DNA from: Neobacillus sp. PS3-34
GTDB lineage: Bacteria; Bacillota; Bacilli; Bacillales; Cytobacillaceae
Assembly (NCBI RefSeq): GCF_030915465.1
Contig: NZ_CP133267.1
Coordinates: forward strand, 4,391,001 to 4,455,000
Length of the DNA: 64,000 nucleotides
Direction of reading: 5' to 3'
A model generated the notes under the pieces. That model did not search any database, was not told the origin of the DNA, and saw only the letters and a list, made by a program, of their open reading frames with translations. This document shows positions 50,947-60,610 of the stretch, piece after piece (position 1 is the stretch's first letter; each line of letters starts with the position of its first letter). Position numbers and translations under genes: made by a program.

Positions 50947-52659
50947 ATGAACAAACTATCAATTGGACAAAAGTATGCAACCGTTTTCGCAATTACTCTT
51001 TTATTATTCCTTCTTGCCTTCGGTTATATTTCTTTCAATGTTAATGGGTTAATGAAAGTATCTAAGGAAGTAGAAAGAAAGGACACCCATTCATTGGAGA
51101 TAATGGAGATGTCCTCTACTTTTAAACAAAAATATATTGCTATTACCGACTATATAACCAATCCCGCGGAAAATGGGGATAGGGAATATAAGCTCCAGTC
51201 CAAAAAGTTTTTAACTTCAGCCAAAAAGGTTGAAAACCATTTTGATACAGAAGATGAACAAAAATTATTTAAAGCAATCCTGATGGCTAATTCTCAAATG
51301 GATGAACAGTTCTACAAAACGGTTATGCCTGCTGTTGAAGGATACCAAAGCAATGGCGAACAAATAGATGTACTGCAGCAGATTTCACTTGAAAACAAAG
51401 CTGCTCTTCTAAGGAACTTTAATGTTGAAAAGTTAAACGAACTTAAAGAAATGCTATCCAAAGAAAGGACAAGCCTATCTAGCAAAATGAAAGTAATTTC
51501 TTCTTCTGCTTTTATCGTCATGCTGGTCACTGTTGTTGCTGCGTTTATCCTATCTGCAGCATTAATATTCCTAGTTAGCAGGAGCATTAGCAGCAAACTT
51601 AAGAAGGCCGTTCTTTTATGCAAAGAGCTTGCAAAAGGAAACCTTCAAGCAGAGCGTATGAATTATAAAGGAAAGGATGAAATCGGCGAGATAGCGATAG
51701 CTATGAATGAGCTAGCAGATAGCTTGCAGGTTTCTATCCAGCAAATAATGTCCAGTTCTGAACAAGTTATCGATCTTTCTAAGGCACTGAGGAATAATGC
51801 AGAAAACTCAACCATTGCAAATGACCATATTACCCATTCCATGCTGGAAGTCGCAGCAGGAGCTGAAAATCAGGTTAATAGTACCAATGAGACTCAATTA
51901 GTGGTAAAGGAAGTTTCCAAGGAATTAACGGATATTGCATATAACATGGAGGAAGCTGTAGGGTTAGCCTCAGAAACTGCAGATAAGGTTAAACAGGGAT
52001 CCCTATTCGTGAACAATGTATCCATCCAAATGGAAACGATAAATCAAAAGGTGATTAATCTTTCTTCCGCTATTAAAACGCTAAACGACAGATCAGCACA
52101 AATAAATCAAATTGTGGCATTAATTACCGATATCTCTGAACAAACCAATCTTCTCGCTTTGAATGCAGCTATTGAAGCTGCACGTGCCGGGGAACATGGA
52201 AGAGGTTTTGGAGTTGTTGCCGGAGAAGTACGTAAACTGGCAGAGCAATCGGCACAAGCCGCAGGTAATATCCGCAACATTCTGGAGTACATATCGAAAG
52301 AAACGTCCAATGCTGTCACCATAACGAATGAAAGTTCAACTGCAGTTACTGATGGCGGCGAAATCGTTAAAAACGTCGGGTCTATTTTTGATGAAATATT
52401 AACATCGACAATGCAAGTGAAAAATAAAAGCGAAATAGTCCGAAGCGCAATCAGCCTGACTAATGAAAGTATGGGTACTATGCTCCGCGCGGCTGACGAA
52501 ATAACACATATTTCAGCACAGTCGGCCGAAAGCATTGAAAGAGTAGCGGCAACTGCCGAACAGCAAAATGCGGTGATGCAGGAATTGCTCGCATCTTCTG
52601 AGGAGCTTGCAGAGATGTCGGATACTCTTAAAAAGTCATTTTCCAAATATAAATTTTAA
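50947..52659 (+). CDS. Methyl-accepting chemotaxis protein
   Basis: A 570-residue transmembrane chemoreceptor. TM1 about residues 11-31, an extracytoplasmic helical-bundle domain to about 185, TM2 about 186-210, HAMP about 212-265, then a long coiled-coil signalling domain with the hairpin tip [20 protein letters not shown] and [18 protein letters not shown]. The tip sequence binds CheA/CheW. The sensor domain is of the four-helix-bundle kind, ligand unknown. Intact frame; strong terminator follows. Confidence 0.92.
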   Translation: MNKLSIGQKYATVFAITLLLFLLAFGYISFNVNGLMKVSKEVERKDTHSLEIMEMSSTFKQKYIAITDYITNPAENGDREYKLQSKKFLTSAKKVENHFDTEDEQKLFKAILMANSQMDEQFYKTVMPAVEGYQSNGEQIDVLQQISLENKAALLRNFNVEKLNELKEMLSKERTSLSSKMKVISSSAFIVMLVTVVAAFILSAALIFLVSRSISSKLKKAVLLCKELAKGNLQAERMNYKGKDEIGEIAIAMNELADSLQVSIQQIMSSSEQVIDLSKALRNNAENSTIANDHITHSMLEVAAGAENQVNSTNETQLVVKEVSKELTDIAYNMEEAVGLASETADKVKQGSLFVNNVSIQMETINQKVINLSSAIKTLNDRSAQINQIVALITDISEQTNLLALNAAIEAARAGEHGRGFGVVAGEVRKLAEQSAQAAGNIRNILEYISKETSNAVTITNESSTAVTDGGEIVKNVGSIFDEILTSTMQVKNKSEIVRSAISLTNESMGTMLRAADEITHISAQSAESIERVAATAEQQNAVMQELLASSEELAEMSDTLKKSFSKYKF

Positions 52660-52671
52660 GCATTTAAGTGG

Positions 52672-52709
52672 CCTCATAAGGAGGGATATTCCTTATGAGG
52701 TTTTTTATT
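52672..52709 (+). terminator. Terminator after the chemoreceptor gene
   Basis: CCTCATAAGG / CCTTATGAGG stem followed by TTTTTTATTTTT. The rest of the gap to 52962 is AT-rich leader for kbl in which I see no further structured element. Confidence 0.88.
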
Positions 52710-52962
52710 TTTAAGTTGGAGTGAGAAATACATATAAGACATATTGGTTAATCTAAAAAACGATATAACAAAAAAATTTCAAAAATCGATGTCCTCCATA
52801 TATGAACATTGACGAATTTTGTGGTAAAGTTATATTTATAAAACCTTTTAAGAAAGGTGATTACCTAGCAAATAACAGTCCATCTCCAGCGTACAGTTGT
52901 ATTTTTAAAAATGACACAACAGCATCTAATTTTTTACTAATATGAAAATAGGGGGATACCTT

Positions 52963-54155
52963 ATGTCCAGCAAAACCTTGGAACAATTTTTAAATGTTAA
53001 TCTTGAGGATTTAAAAGGGAAAGGACTTTACAATGTAATCGATCCGCTTGAGAGCCCAAATGGACCTATCATTAAAATTAACGGCAAAGAGCTAATCAAC
53101 CTTTCATCTAACAATTATCTAGGTCTTGCAACAGATGAGCGATTGAAAAAAGCAGCCACCGACGCTCTTGAAAAGTATGGTGTTGGTGCAGGAGCGGTAC
53201 GAACCATTAATGGAACATTAAAATTACATATTGAACTGGAAGAAAAGCTGGCAGAATTTAAGCATACTGAAGCAGCCATTGCGTATCAATCGGGATTTAA
53301 CTGTAATATGGCTGCCATTTCCGCTGTTATGGATAAAAATGATGCGATTTTATCGGATGAATTAAACCATGCATCCATTATCGACGGTTGCAGGCTTTCA
53401 AGAGCGAAAATTATTCGATTCAATCACTCTGACATGGATGATCTCCGCGCAAAAGCGAAAGAAGCAAAAGAATCAGGCCAATACAATAAGCTTATGGTTA
53501 TTACTGATGGGGTGTTCTCAATGGATGGTGATATCGCCCTGTTGCCTGAAATCGTTAAGATAGCTGAAGAATTCGATCTCATTACCTATGTGGATGACGC
53601 TCACGGATCTGGAGTACTGGGAGAAGGGGCAGGTACAGTGAAGCATTTTGGCCTCTCCGATAAAATCGATTTTCAAATCGGAACACTTTCTAAAGCAATC
53701 GGGGTTGTCGGCGGATATGTAGCCGGGAAGAAAAATTTGATTGACTGGCTAAAGGTACGCAGCCGCCCATTCCTTTTTTCAACATCTCTTACACCTGCCG
53801 ATGTAGCAGCGAGCAAGCGATCAATAGAAATATTAATGGAAAGCACTGAACTCAATCAACGCCTCTGGGAAAACGGCGACTATCTTAAAAAGGCCTGAAA
53901 AAGCTTGGCTTCAATATTGGCAATAGTGAAACTCCAATCACGCCTTGCATAATCGGTGACGAAAAGCTTACACAGCAATTCAGCAAGCGTTTGAACGAAG
54001 AGGGTGTGTATGCAAAAGCCATCGTGTTCCCTACAGTACCACAGGGAACTGGCCGTGTCCGCAATATGCCGACAGCAGCCCATACAAAGGAAATGCTCGA
54101 CAACGCCATCTCAATTTATGAAAAAGTGGGCAAGGAAATGGGCGTTATTCAATAA
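52963..54155 (+). CDS. kbl: Glycine C-acetyltransferase (2-amino-3-ketobutyrate CoA ligase); frame broken by one missing base
   Basis: ATG 52963 is chosen for AGGGGG 8 nt upstream. An alpha-oxoamine synthase: [54 protein letters not shown] and the PLP lysine in [18 protein letters not shown] (about 245). At GGCC 53892-53895 one G is missing (expected [20 protein letters not shown]), and the C-terminal third with [20 protein letters not shown] follows to TAA 54153-54155. Corrected length 397 residues. With the downstream tdh it converts threonine to glycine and acetyl-CoA. Confidence 0.88.
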
Positions 54156-54210
54156 TTAATATAGCTTTTTTGATATTGAAACAAAATGGAAGACGAAGAG
54201 GATGGGGAAA

Positions 54211-55156
54211 ATGAAACGTATAATGATTACCGGTGCATTAGGCCAAATCGGCTCAGAATTGACCTTAAAGCTTAGAGACATTTACGGAACCGATAATGTT
54301 ATTGCGACGGATATACGCAAAAATGATAGTGAGGCTGCCCAGAGCGGTCCTTTTGAAACTGTGGATGTAACCAGCCTGGATGCCATGATTGAGACTGCAA
54401 AAAAATATAATGTTGATACGGTTATGCACCTCGCAGCGCTATTATCTGCTACAGCTGAAGCCAAGCCGGTGTTTGCCTGGAATTTGAATATGGGCGGCAT
54501 GATGAACGCTCTTGAAACGGCTAGAGAATTAAATGCACAATTTTTCACACCAAGCTCTATCGGTGCATTTGGTCCTTCTACACCGAAGGATTACACACCC
54601 CAGGATACGATTATGCGTCCAACCACCATGTACGGTGTAAACAAGGTGGCAGGGGAATTGCTTTCAGATTATTATTTCCATAAGTTTGGCGTGGACACAC
54701 GCTGGCCTCCGTTTTCCTGGATTAATTTCCTACGTGGCACCTGCGGGAGGCGGAACGACAGATTATGCAGTAGAAATCTATTATGAAGCGATAAAAAATG
54801 GAAAATATACTTCTTATATCGATAAAGGAACATACATGGATATGATGTATATGCCAGATGCCTTAAATGCTATCGTTGATTTAATGGAGGCTGATGCTTC
54901 AAAGCTGCTCCACCGCAATTCCTTTAATGTGACGGCAATGAGCTTTGAACCAGAGGAGATTGCAGCAGAAATCCGTAAGAACATTCCTGGCTTTGAAATG
55001 AGCTATAATGTTGATCCTGTACGCCAAAAAATTGCTGACAGCTGGCCTAATTCAATTGACCCAACCGCTGCTCACGAAGAGTGGGGCTTTAAAGCAGAAT
55101 ATGATCTTGAAAAAATGACGAGAGACATGATTGAAAAGCTGCGCCAGAAACTTTAA
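54211..55156 (+). CDS. tdh: L-threonine 3-dehydrogenase (SDR type); frame broken by a small indel
   Basis: ATG 54211 with AGAGG 10 nt upstream. Extended short-chain dehydrogenase: NAD loop [40 protein letters not shown] and the catalytic [12 protein letters not shown] (Tyr/Lys). Near GGCC 54704-54707 the frame shifts by +1 or -2 (expected [20 protein letters not shown]); the second half, including [14 protein letters not shown] and [16 protein letters not shown], runs to 55156. About 315 residues after correction. It oxidises threonine to 2-amino-3-ketobutyrate for Kbl. Confidence 0.88.
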
Positions 55157-55165
55157 AGGATATAG

Positions 55166-55196
55166 AACCGTGCCTAATTGGGTGCGGTTTTTCTTT
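55166..55196 (+). terminator. Terminator after tdh
   Basis: AACCG...CGGTT outer stem with a GC inner part and TAATT loop, then TTTTTCTTTTA, 10 nt after the tdh stop. Confidence 0.65.
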
Positions 55197-55326
55197 TATT
55201 TAAGCTTATTTATGTTACTAATCCCGATAACTTTCACAAAGTGTTCAAAGACGAACGGTCAAAGCAACATTTTTTCCTCACAAAATAACTAAACTATATA
55301 GACGAGCTTTGGTTTAGGAGGAAGAG

Positions 55327-56814
55327 ATGATGACAGTTGAAAAAAAGCCTGGATCTCCAAGAATAAAGTGGAAAGCACTGGCAGCCGCCTGTATGGCTTT
55401 ACTCATCATTTTACTGCTGCCTCCACAAGAAGGATTGCCGGAATCTGGCCAAAGGGCTCTGGCTGTTCTAGCATTTTCAATCGTGATTTGGGTTACAGAA
55501 GCGGTAACCTATCCGGTGAGCGCTGCATTTATCATCGTTTTATTAACTGTTCTTCTTGGTTTCAGCCCACAACCAGATGAGGGAGGAATGATCGGAACCA
55601 AAACGGCACTGGAATGGGCCTTGTCTGGGTTTAGTTCTGGAGCAGTCGCATTAGTAGCCGGAGCGCTCTTTCTGTCTGCTGCGATGCAGGAAACTGGTCT
55701 TGATCGCAGATTGGCCTTAACAGTGCTAACTAAAGTAGGGACAACGGTGAAAGGGATTCTATTTGGAGTCATTCTTGTCGGGATTTTGCTCTCATTGTTT
55801 ATTCCAAGTCCAACAGCCCGTGTCGGAGCGATGATACCAATTGTCATGGGTATGATTTCTGCATTCGGGCTTTCGAAAAACAGTCGGATTTCCACATTGC
55901 TAATGTTAGCAGTGGCTCACACAGCTACGATATGGAGCATCGGGATTAAAACGGCAACTCCACAGAATATGGTAGGCCTCAATTTTATCGAGAAAGCATT
56001 TCCTTATCCCATTACATGGCTGCAATGGTTTTTGGTAGCTGCACCATTGTCATTGGTTATGTCCATAGCCCTTTATTTTGTTTTACTCCTCTTAATTCGA
56101 CCTGAAATAAAAGAAATTCCTACAAAAAAAGATGCAATCAAGAAGCAGCTTAGGGATTTGGGTTCAATGTCAGCTTCACAAATAAGGCTGCTAATTATTT
56201 CTTTCGCTGCCCTTGCAATGTGGGCAACTGAGAAGAGTGTTCACAGCTTTGATAGTACTACGATTGTGCTTCTTTTGGTTTCGATAATACTTGCCCCAGG
56301 AATAGGTGTATTAACCTGGGAAGTAGCCGAAAAAAAGATTCCCTGGGGGACAATTATTCTTTTTGCCGCAGGGATATCATTAGGAACGGTTTTATTGAAT
56401 ACAAAAGGAGCATCATGGCTGGCTAAGATTATTTTTCAATCCTTTGGATTAAGCCATTTGCCATTACTAATCCTACTTTCCATATTAGCTGGATTTACAA
56501 TATTGATACACATTGGATTTGCGAGTGCTACAAGCCTAGCTTCTACTTTGATACCAGTAGTGATTGCTTTTGTAAAGGGAATGGAGCTCACAAATGCAAT
56601 GCAGGGGATGGGGATTGTGTTGATTACTCAGTTTGCGATTGGATTTGGATTTATCCTTCCAGTCAATGCTCCGCAAAATATGCTTGCATATGGTACAGGC
56701 TCAGTAAAAACAGGTGACTTTATCAAAACCGGTGTCATCCTCACTTTAGTAGGGTATGGAGTTATCTTATTGTTTTCTTTAACCTATTGGAAGTGGATCG
56801 GACTTTTGCCGTAA
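55327..56814 (+). CDS. DASS/SLC13-family anion symporter
   Basis: An intact 495-residue membrane protein with about 12-13 hydrophobic segments: ALAVLAFSIVIWVTEAVTYPVSAAFI near the N-terminus, SLFIPSPTARVGAMIPIVMG (first SNT-like motif), and FILPVNAPQNMLAYGTGSVKTGDFIKTG (second motif, with PxN). Family members carry dicarboxylates, citrate or sulfate with sodium. AGGAGG precedes ATG 55327. It is convergent with selD; a link to selenate or sulfate is conceivable but nothing in the sequence proves the substrate. Confidence 0.83.
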   Translation: MMTVEKKPGSPRIKWKALAAACMALLIILLLPPQEGLPESGQRALAVLAFSIVIWVTEAVTYPVSAAFIIVLLTVLLGFSPQPDEGGMIGTKTALEWALSGFSSGAVALVAGALFLSAAMQETGLDRRLALTVLTKVGTTVKGILFGVILVGILLSLFIPSPTARVGAMIPIVMGMISAFGLSKNSRISTLLMLAVAHTATIWSIGIKTATPQNMVGLNFIEKAFPYPITWLQWFLVAAPLSLVMSIALYFVLLLLIRPEIKEIPTKKDAIKKQLRDLGSMSASQIRLLIISFAALAMWATEKSVHSFDSTTIVLLLVSIILAPGIGVLTWEVAEKKIPWGTIILFAAGISLGTVLLNTKGASWLAKIIFQSFGLSHLPLLILLSILAGFTILIHIGFASATSLASTLIPVVIAFVKGMELTNAMQGMGIVLITQFAIGFGFILPVNAPQNMLAYGTGSVKTGDFIKTGVILTLVGYGVILLFSLTYWKWIGLLP

Positions 56815-56839
56815 ACTTTATAAGAAGTTTAGGATAAAA

Positions 56840-56870
56840 AATAAGGCAATCCTCAAGGGACTGCCTTATT
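56840..56870. terminator. Bidirectional terminator between transporter and selD
   Basis: AATAAGGCA / TGCCTTATT stem with a 13-nt loop and T run; the right arm overlaps the last codon of selD. Confidence 0.75.
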
Positions 56871-57917
56871 TTTGTACATATATGAGTTTTTCCTGCTTTT
56901 CGGTTACAACACCGATAATTGAAGCATCATGCAAACCCTTGGCACGAAGATCTTCAACATATTGAACCGCTTCATTTTCAGCTAATGAAACAAGCAGGCC
57001 GCCAGAAGTAATGGCATCACAAAGGACCAGCTGTTCATAATCTAAAATCTCTTCATAGGCAACATCAGGATCGAGCCACTTATGATTTGCTTTAGATCCT
57101 CCAGGAATTACACCGTCTTTTGCAAGTTCAAATGCCCCTTCCAGTACAGGAACCTTCGACAATTCCACTATAAAAGAGACGTTACTTCCACGGGACATTT
57201 CACTTCCATGTCCCAGCAGGCCAAATCCTGTTACATCAGTCACTGCATGAGGATGGTATGGTTTTAATGCTTCGGCTGCCGATTTGTTCAGCTCAGCCAT
57301 TGTTTCTGTCACCAATTCTTCCTGTTCAGGGGTGACTGCATTGCGTTTAATGCCGGTCGTTAAAATTCCCACACCAATGGGTTTTGTTAAAACCAGGACA
57401 TCACCAGGCGGGTGCCAATATTCTTCCATACTTTATCAGGATGGACGATTCCGGTTACTGACAAGCCAAACTTTGGCTCTTGATCATCAATTGAATGTCC
57501 TCCGACAGTAACAGCTCCCGATTCTTTCACTTTATCAGCTGCACCTCTAAGGATTTCTGACAGCATATCAGCACCCAGCTTTTTAATTGGATAACCTACA
57601 ATATTCAAAACAGTTTTTGGTTCTCCGCCCATTGCATAAACATCGCTTAATGCATTTGCTGCAGCTATTTGTCCAAATCTATATGGATCGTCCACAATTG
57701 GAGTAAAATAATCCAAGGTCTGAATTAGTGCGATTGAATCGGTCAAACGGTAAACTCCTGCATCATCAGAGGTTTCATGTCCGACTAACAACTCGGGAAC
57801 CGGATCTTGTTTTGGTAAAAGACGCAAAACTTGCGCCAGGTCCTCAGGACCAATTTTACAGCCTCAACCAGCTTTAGAAGATAATGAGGTTAGGCGAATT
57901 TTTTCTTGCTCACTCAA
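56866..57917 (-). CDS. selD: Selenide, water dikinase with in-frame UGA (selenocysteine) at the active site; also one missing base
   Basis: Makes selenophosphate from selenide and ATP. TTG start at 57917 follows GGAGGTGG by 5 nt. The N-terminus reads [32 protein letters not shown], where U is TGA at 57866-57864, the exact position of the catalytic Cys/Sec of SelD, so this is a selenoprotein. Further motifs: [49 protein letters not shown] and [15 protein letters not shown]. Near 57407-57410 one base is missing (expected [15 protein letters not shown]). Corrected length is 350 residues, normal for SelD. It is divergent from the SelW-like gene. Confidence 0.92.
57839..57851 (-). promoter_or_regulatory. 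Candidate bacterial SECIS hairpin in selD
   Basis: On the minus strand GGUCC-UGA-GGACC forms a perfect 5-bp stem with a 3-nt loop, beginning 13 nt after the UGA codon. Bacterial SECIS elements are small stem-loops in the coding region immediately 3' of the UGA, which SelB recognises. A weaker A/U lower helix may extend it. Confidence 0.65.
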
Positions 57918-58069
57918 CTTGTCCACCTCCATTTTTTAGTATAACTCTTTAAATGAAAAACTGCACTTATATAGGCAAATGATTTGCTTACTCATAAATG
58001 AGTATACTAAAATGGCTTTAATCAGTTTGGGATAAAATAAATAAAACAGTAATATAGGAGGTAAATTAC

Positions 58070-58309
58070 ATGGCAAAGTACCAGTTGATCGTTGAATTCT
58101 GCATGCAATGAAACTACGCGCCAAAAGCCGCGAGTTTCGCGGAAGAACTTTTCAACCATTTTCGCAGAGATATCGAGAAAATGGAATTAATTCCTGTTTC
58201 AGGCGGTGCATTTGAAGTCACCGTAAATGGAGATAAAATATACTCCAAGCTTGAAACAGGTGTATTTCCTAATACAGAAGAAATGATAGCAAAAATGGAA
58301 GCATTGTAA
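58070..58309 (+). CDS. SelW/Rdx-family selenoprotein with CxxU motif
   Basis: ATG 58070 has a perfect AGGAGG site 7 nt upstream. Reading TGA 58109-58111 as selenocysteine gives 79 residues ending at TAA 58307: MAKYQLIVEFCMQ-U-NYAPKAASFAEELFNHF, then MELIPVSGGAFEVTVNGDKI, YSKLETGVFPNTEEMIAKM. This is the Rdx thioredoxin-like fold: beta strand, CxxU redox motif (C-M-Q-U), helix, and the conserved GGxFEV-NG--I-SK---G-FP pattern of SelW/SelT/SelH proteins. It is too short and UGA-interrupted for ordinary gene callers. It sits between selD (divergent) and selA. It is probably a selenium-dependent thiol oxidoreductase; the partner is unknown. Confidence 0.92.
58110..58142 (+). promoter_or_regulatory. 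Candidate SECIS region with two alternative stem-loops
   Basis: Two mutually exclusive folds follow the UGA. Fold A: GAAACT-A-CGCG (58110-58120) pairs with CGCG-AGUUUC (58129-58138), 10 bp with one bulged A and an 8-nt loop. Fold B: CCGCGA / UCGCGG (58128-58142), 6 bp with a GUU loop, 16 nt after the UGA. Fold B's small loop with GU resembles known bacterial SECIS loops. Confidence 0.6.
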
Positions 58310-58352
58310 TAACAAAAACATCATTTAATTTTAATAATCCCTAGACGATAAC

Positions 58353-58386
58353 AAAGCCCTCAGTCCGAATCGACTGAGGGCTTTTT
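58353..58386. terminator. Bidirectional terminator between the SelW-like gene and the Hsp20-like gene
   Basis: AAAGCCCTCAGTC / GACTGAGGGCTTT, 13-bp perfect stem with a 6-nt loop, followed by a T run. Confidence 0.9.
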
Positions 58387-58402
58387 CTATTTAAAGGATT
58401 TC

Positions 58403-58789
58403 TCAGGGAAGAGTGACAAAACGATCTTTCCCTAACCCAGGTTCTGTTTTGGATATAAATATTTCAAGTGTCCCCTTTTTAAAGGTTGCATGAATCTTTT
58501 TTTGTATGATTAAAAAGGGGAACGTAACAATTCTCTTGCGGACAGAATCTTTAGTGGATGAAGAGTTGCCCGATTTTGCAGCAGTAATGGTCAATTCTTG
58601 ATCGCTAATATATACAGTAATTTCAGAGCTATCATAGTTCATTAAAAGTGCTTCAACGATCCACTCTTTCTCGGTTTCGTATAAATCAATTCGGAATTGG
58701 GTCTGGTCGAGAAAAGAAGTAAAAGGATCCAGGAAGAATTCTTCCAGCCATTTTTCCATTCCCGAGGAATCAAAAGGCGCATCTGACAA
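58403..58789 (-). CDS. Hsp20/alpha-crystallin-like small heat-shock protein
   Basis: A 128-residue protein with a single alpha-crystallin domain: FRIDLYETEKEWIVEALLMN, SEITVYISDQELTITAAKS, then KRIVTFPFLI and ATFKKGTLEIFISKT, the last containing the G-x-L strand and the I-x-I/V-like FIS tail. Its N-terminal arm is short (MSDAPFDSSGMEKWLEEFF). Such short divergent forms occur in Bacillus as CotP/YocM-like proteins. It lies between two selenium genes on the opposite strand; a functional link is not shown. Confidence 0.7.
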   Translation of the reverse strand: MSDAPFDSSGMEKWLEEFFLDPFTSFLDQTQFRIDLYETEKEWIVEALLMNYDSSEITVYISDQELTITAAKSGNSSSTKDSVRKRIVTFPFLIIQKKIHATFKKGTLEIFISKTEPGLGKDRFVTLP

Positions 58790-58905
58790 CGAAATCCCCC
58801 CTTGCTTGGTTCATTTTATTCAGACATCTTCAAAATGTGAAAAGGTGGTATAATGGACAAGAATTTAAAACTCGAATCTTTTATGTGAAAAAGGGGTTTT
58901 TGATT

Positions 58906-60312
58906 GTGAAAGAATGGCTGCGCTCAATACCTGCCGTCCATGAACTTCAGCAAAATGAACGGTTTCAAGATTTAAAGATAAAATATAAACTTGATTTCGA
59001 TCAGTTAAGCAAAAGTTTAAAATTAACCCTGGAAGAAAGTAGGAAAAAAATATTATCAGGTACTTGGCAAGGACCGGAACCTGGAAAAGTTCAATTTTTA
59101 GACAAACTCTTTGATTTGCTTGATCAAAATCTAAATCAGCAATTTTCCTTTACAATCGAAAGGATCATTAACGCAACTGGAACAGTTCTGCATACTAATT
59201 TGGGACGCGCCAGATTAAGCGAAGCAGCGATTGAACATGTTATCGAAACAGCAAGAAACTATTCAAACCTGGAGTACAACCTGCAAGAAGGAGAGCGTGG
59301 CTCACGGCATAGCCATGTTGAGACACTTATAAAGGGTATTACCGGGGCAGAAGCTGCCATGGTTGTAAATAATAATGCAGCAGCGGTTTACTTGATATTA
59401 CGTGCACTCTCAGAAAATAAGGAAGTCATTGTCTCACGGGGTCAGCTTGTAGAAATCGGAGGTTCATTCAGAATTTCTTCTATTATGAAAGAAAGCGGTG
59501 CAAAGCTGATTGAGGTGGGCACAACAAACAAAACCCATCTTTATGACTACGAAGAGGCAGTTTCAGATGAGACGCGAATGATAATGAAGGTTCATACCAG
59601 TAATTTTAAAACAATCGGTTTCACAAAATCTGTCAGTTCCGAAGAGCTTATCCACTTTACAGATCAACTTGAAAACGTTTTATTTTACGAAGACCTGGGA
59701 AGCGGGGCACTTTATGACTTCAGAAAACACGGTATTGGAGAAGAACCAATTGTTAGTGAAATAATTGAAATGGGGGCCGATCTAATTTCATTTAGCGGAG
59801 ATAAGCTACTTGGAGGCCTACAGGCTGGCATCATTGCCGGAAAGAAGAAATGGATTGATAAATTAAAAAAACATCAGCTGGCAAGGGTAGTACGTGTTGA
59901 TAAAATGACACTGGCAGCATTGGAAGGTACGTTAATGGACTATAACAAGGGAATATCCGGAGCAAACAATATTCCAACCGTTAGAGACCTGCTTATAACT
60001 GTTAATGAGCTGATGGAAAGGACGCAGCAGTTCATAGAGGAATTACTTGAAAAATCATCTTTCTTTGAAGCGAAAATTATGGAGGGTACCAGTCAGGTAG
60101 GCGGTGGAACCATGCCGGAGGTCGAACTCCCAACAATTCTAATTGCTCTTAAACATACTACGTTGACAGCAGAGGAGATGGGGAGGAAATTAAGGGCTGC
60201 TCTAAAGCCTGCGATTATTACAAGAATCCAAAAGGATGAACTGCTGCTTGATTTAAGGACCGTCAATAAGGAAGAAGAAGTCCTTTTACTGAATGCATTG
60301 TTATCACTATAA
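58906..60312 (+). CDS. selA: L-seryl-tRNA(Sec) selenium transferase
   Basis: GTG 58906 (VKEWLRSIPAVHEL) is chosen since AAGGGG lies 9 nt upstream and SelA proteins begin with LRxIPxV; TTG 58900 is an alternative. PLP enzyme of 468 residues: NATGTVLHTNLGRARLSEAA, YNLEYNLQEGERGSRHSH region, AAMVVNNNAAAVYLIL, LVEIGGSFRISSIMKESGAK, TSNFKTIGFT and the PLP lysine in SFSGDKLLGGLQAGIIAGKK. It converts seryl-tRNA(Sec) to selenocysteinyl-tRNA using selenophosphate from SelD. Intact frame. selB and the tRNA(Sec) gene are not in the window. Confidence 0.95.
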   Translation: MKEWLRSIPAVHELQQNERFQDLKIKYKLDFDQLSKSLKLTLEESRKKILSGTWQGPEPGKVQFLDKLFDLLDQNLNQQFSFTIERIINATGTVLHTNLGRARLSEAAIEHVIETARNYSNLEYNLQEGERGSRHSHVETLIKGITGAEAAMVVNNNAAAVYLILRALSENKEVIVSRGQLVEIGGSFRISSIMKESGAKLIEVGTTNKTHLYDYEEAVSDETRMIMKVHTSNFKTIGFTKSVSSEELIHFTDQLENVLFYEDLGSGALYDFRKHGIGEEPIVSEIIEMGADLISFSGDKLLGGLQAGIIAGKKKWIDKLKKHQLARVVRVDKMTLAALEGTLMDYNKGISGANNIPTVRDLLITVNELMERTQQFIEELLEKSSFFEAKIMEGTSQVGGGTMPEVELPTILIALKHTTLTAEEMGRKLRAALKPAIITRIQKDELLLDLRTVNKEEEVLLLNALLSL

Positions 60313-60315
60313 CTT

Positions 60316-60343
60316 AAAGCCCCCTTGCTGAAGGGGGCTTTTT
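60316..60343. terminator. Terminator after selA
   Basis: AAAGCCCCCTT / AAGGGGGCTTT with GCTG loop and T run, 4 nt after the selA stop; also usable for the convergent sspP. Confidence 0.9.
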
Positions 60344-60352
60344 GCACTTTCT

Positions 60353-60496
60353 TTACATGTCATGGTGTGAATTGTGTTTTGCTCTGGAGTGCTGCCTGTT
60401 TTTAACCTTATGTGAACCGCTCAATGGTGCTGGCTGGCCGGATTGATTTCCCTTTGGTGCGTTGCGTCGCATATCTTTGCTGTCATTTTTGTTCAT
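60353..60496 (-). CDS. sspP: Small acid-soluble spore protein P
   Basis: A 47-residue protein: [47 protein letters not shown]. The QP-PL-GS-KVKNR-H-R-KHN-HDM pattern is diagnostic of SspP. ATG at 60496 follows AGGAGG. It is expressed in the forespore under SigG in B. subtilis and packaged in the spore core. It is convergent with selA. Confidence 0.93.
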   Translation of the reverse strand: MNKNDSKDMRRNAPKGNQSGQPAPLSGSHKVKNRQHSRAKHNSHHDM

Positions 60497-60610
60497 TAAA
60501 ATCATCCCTCCTACTAGTTAGGATGCAGTTTGAGCTCCTTTTTATGCTGTATATTTTTTAACCGATTGCGTATTTTAACGGTATATACTTAAGGAGGAGT
60601 GAAGGAAAAA

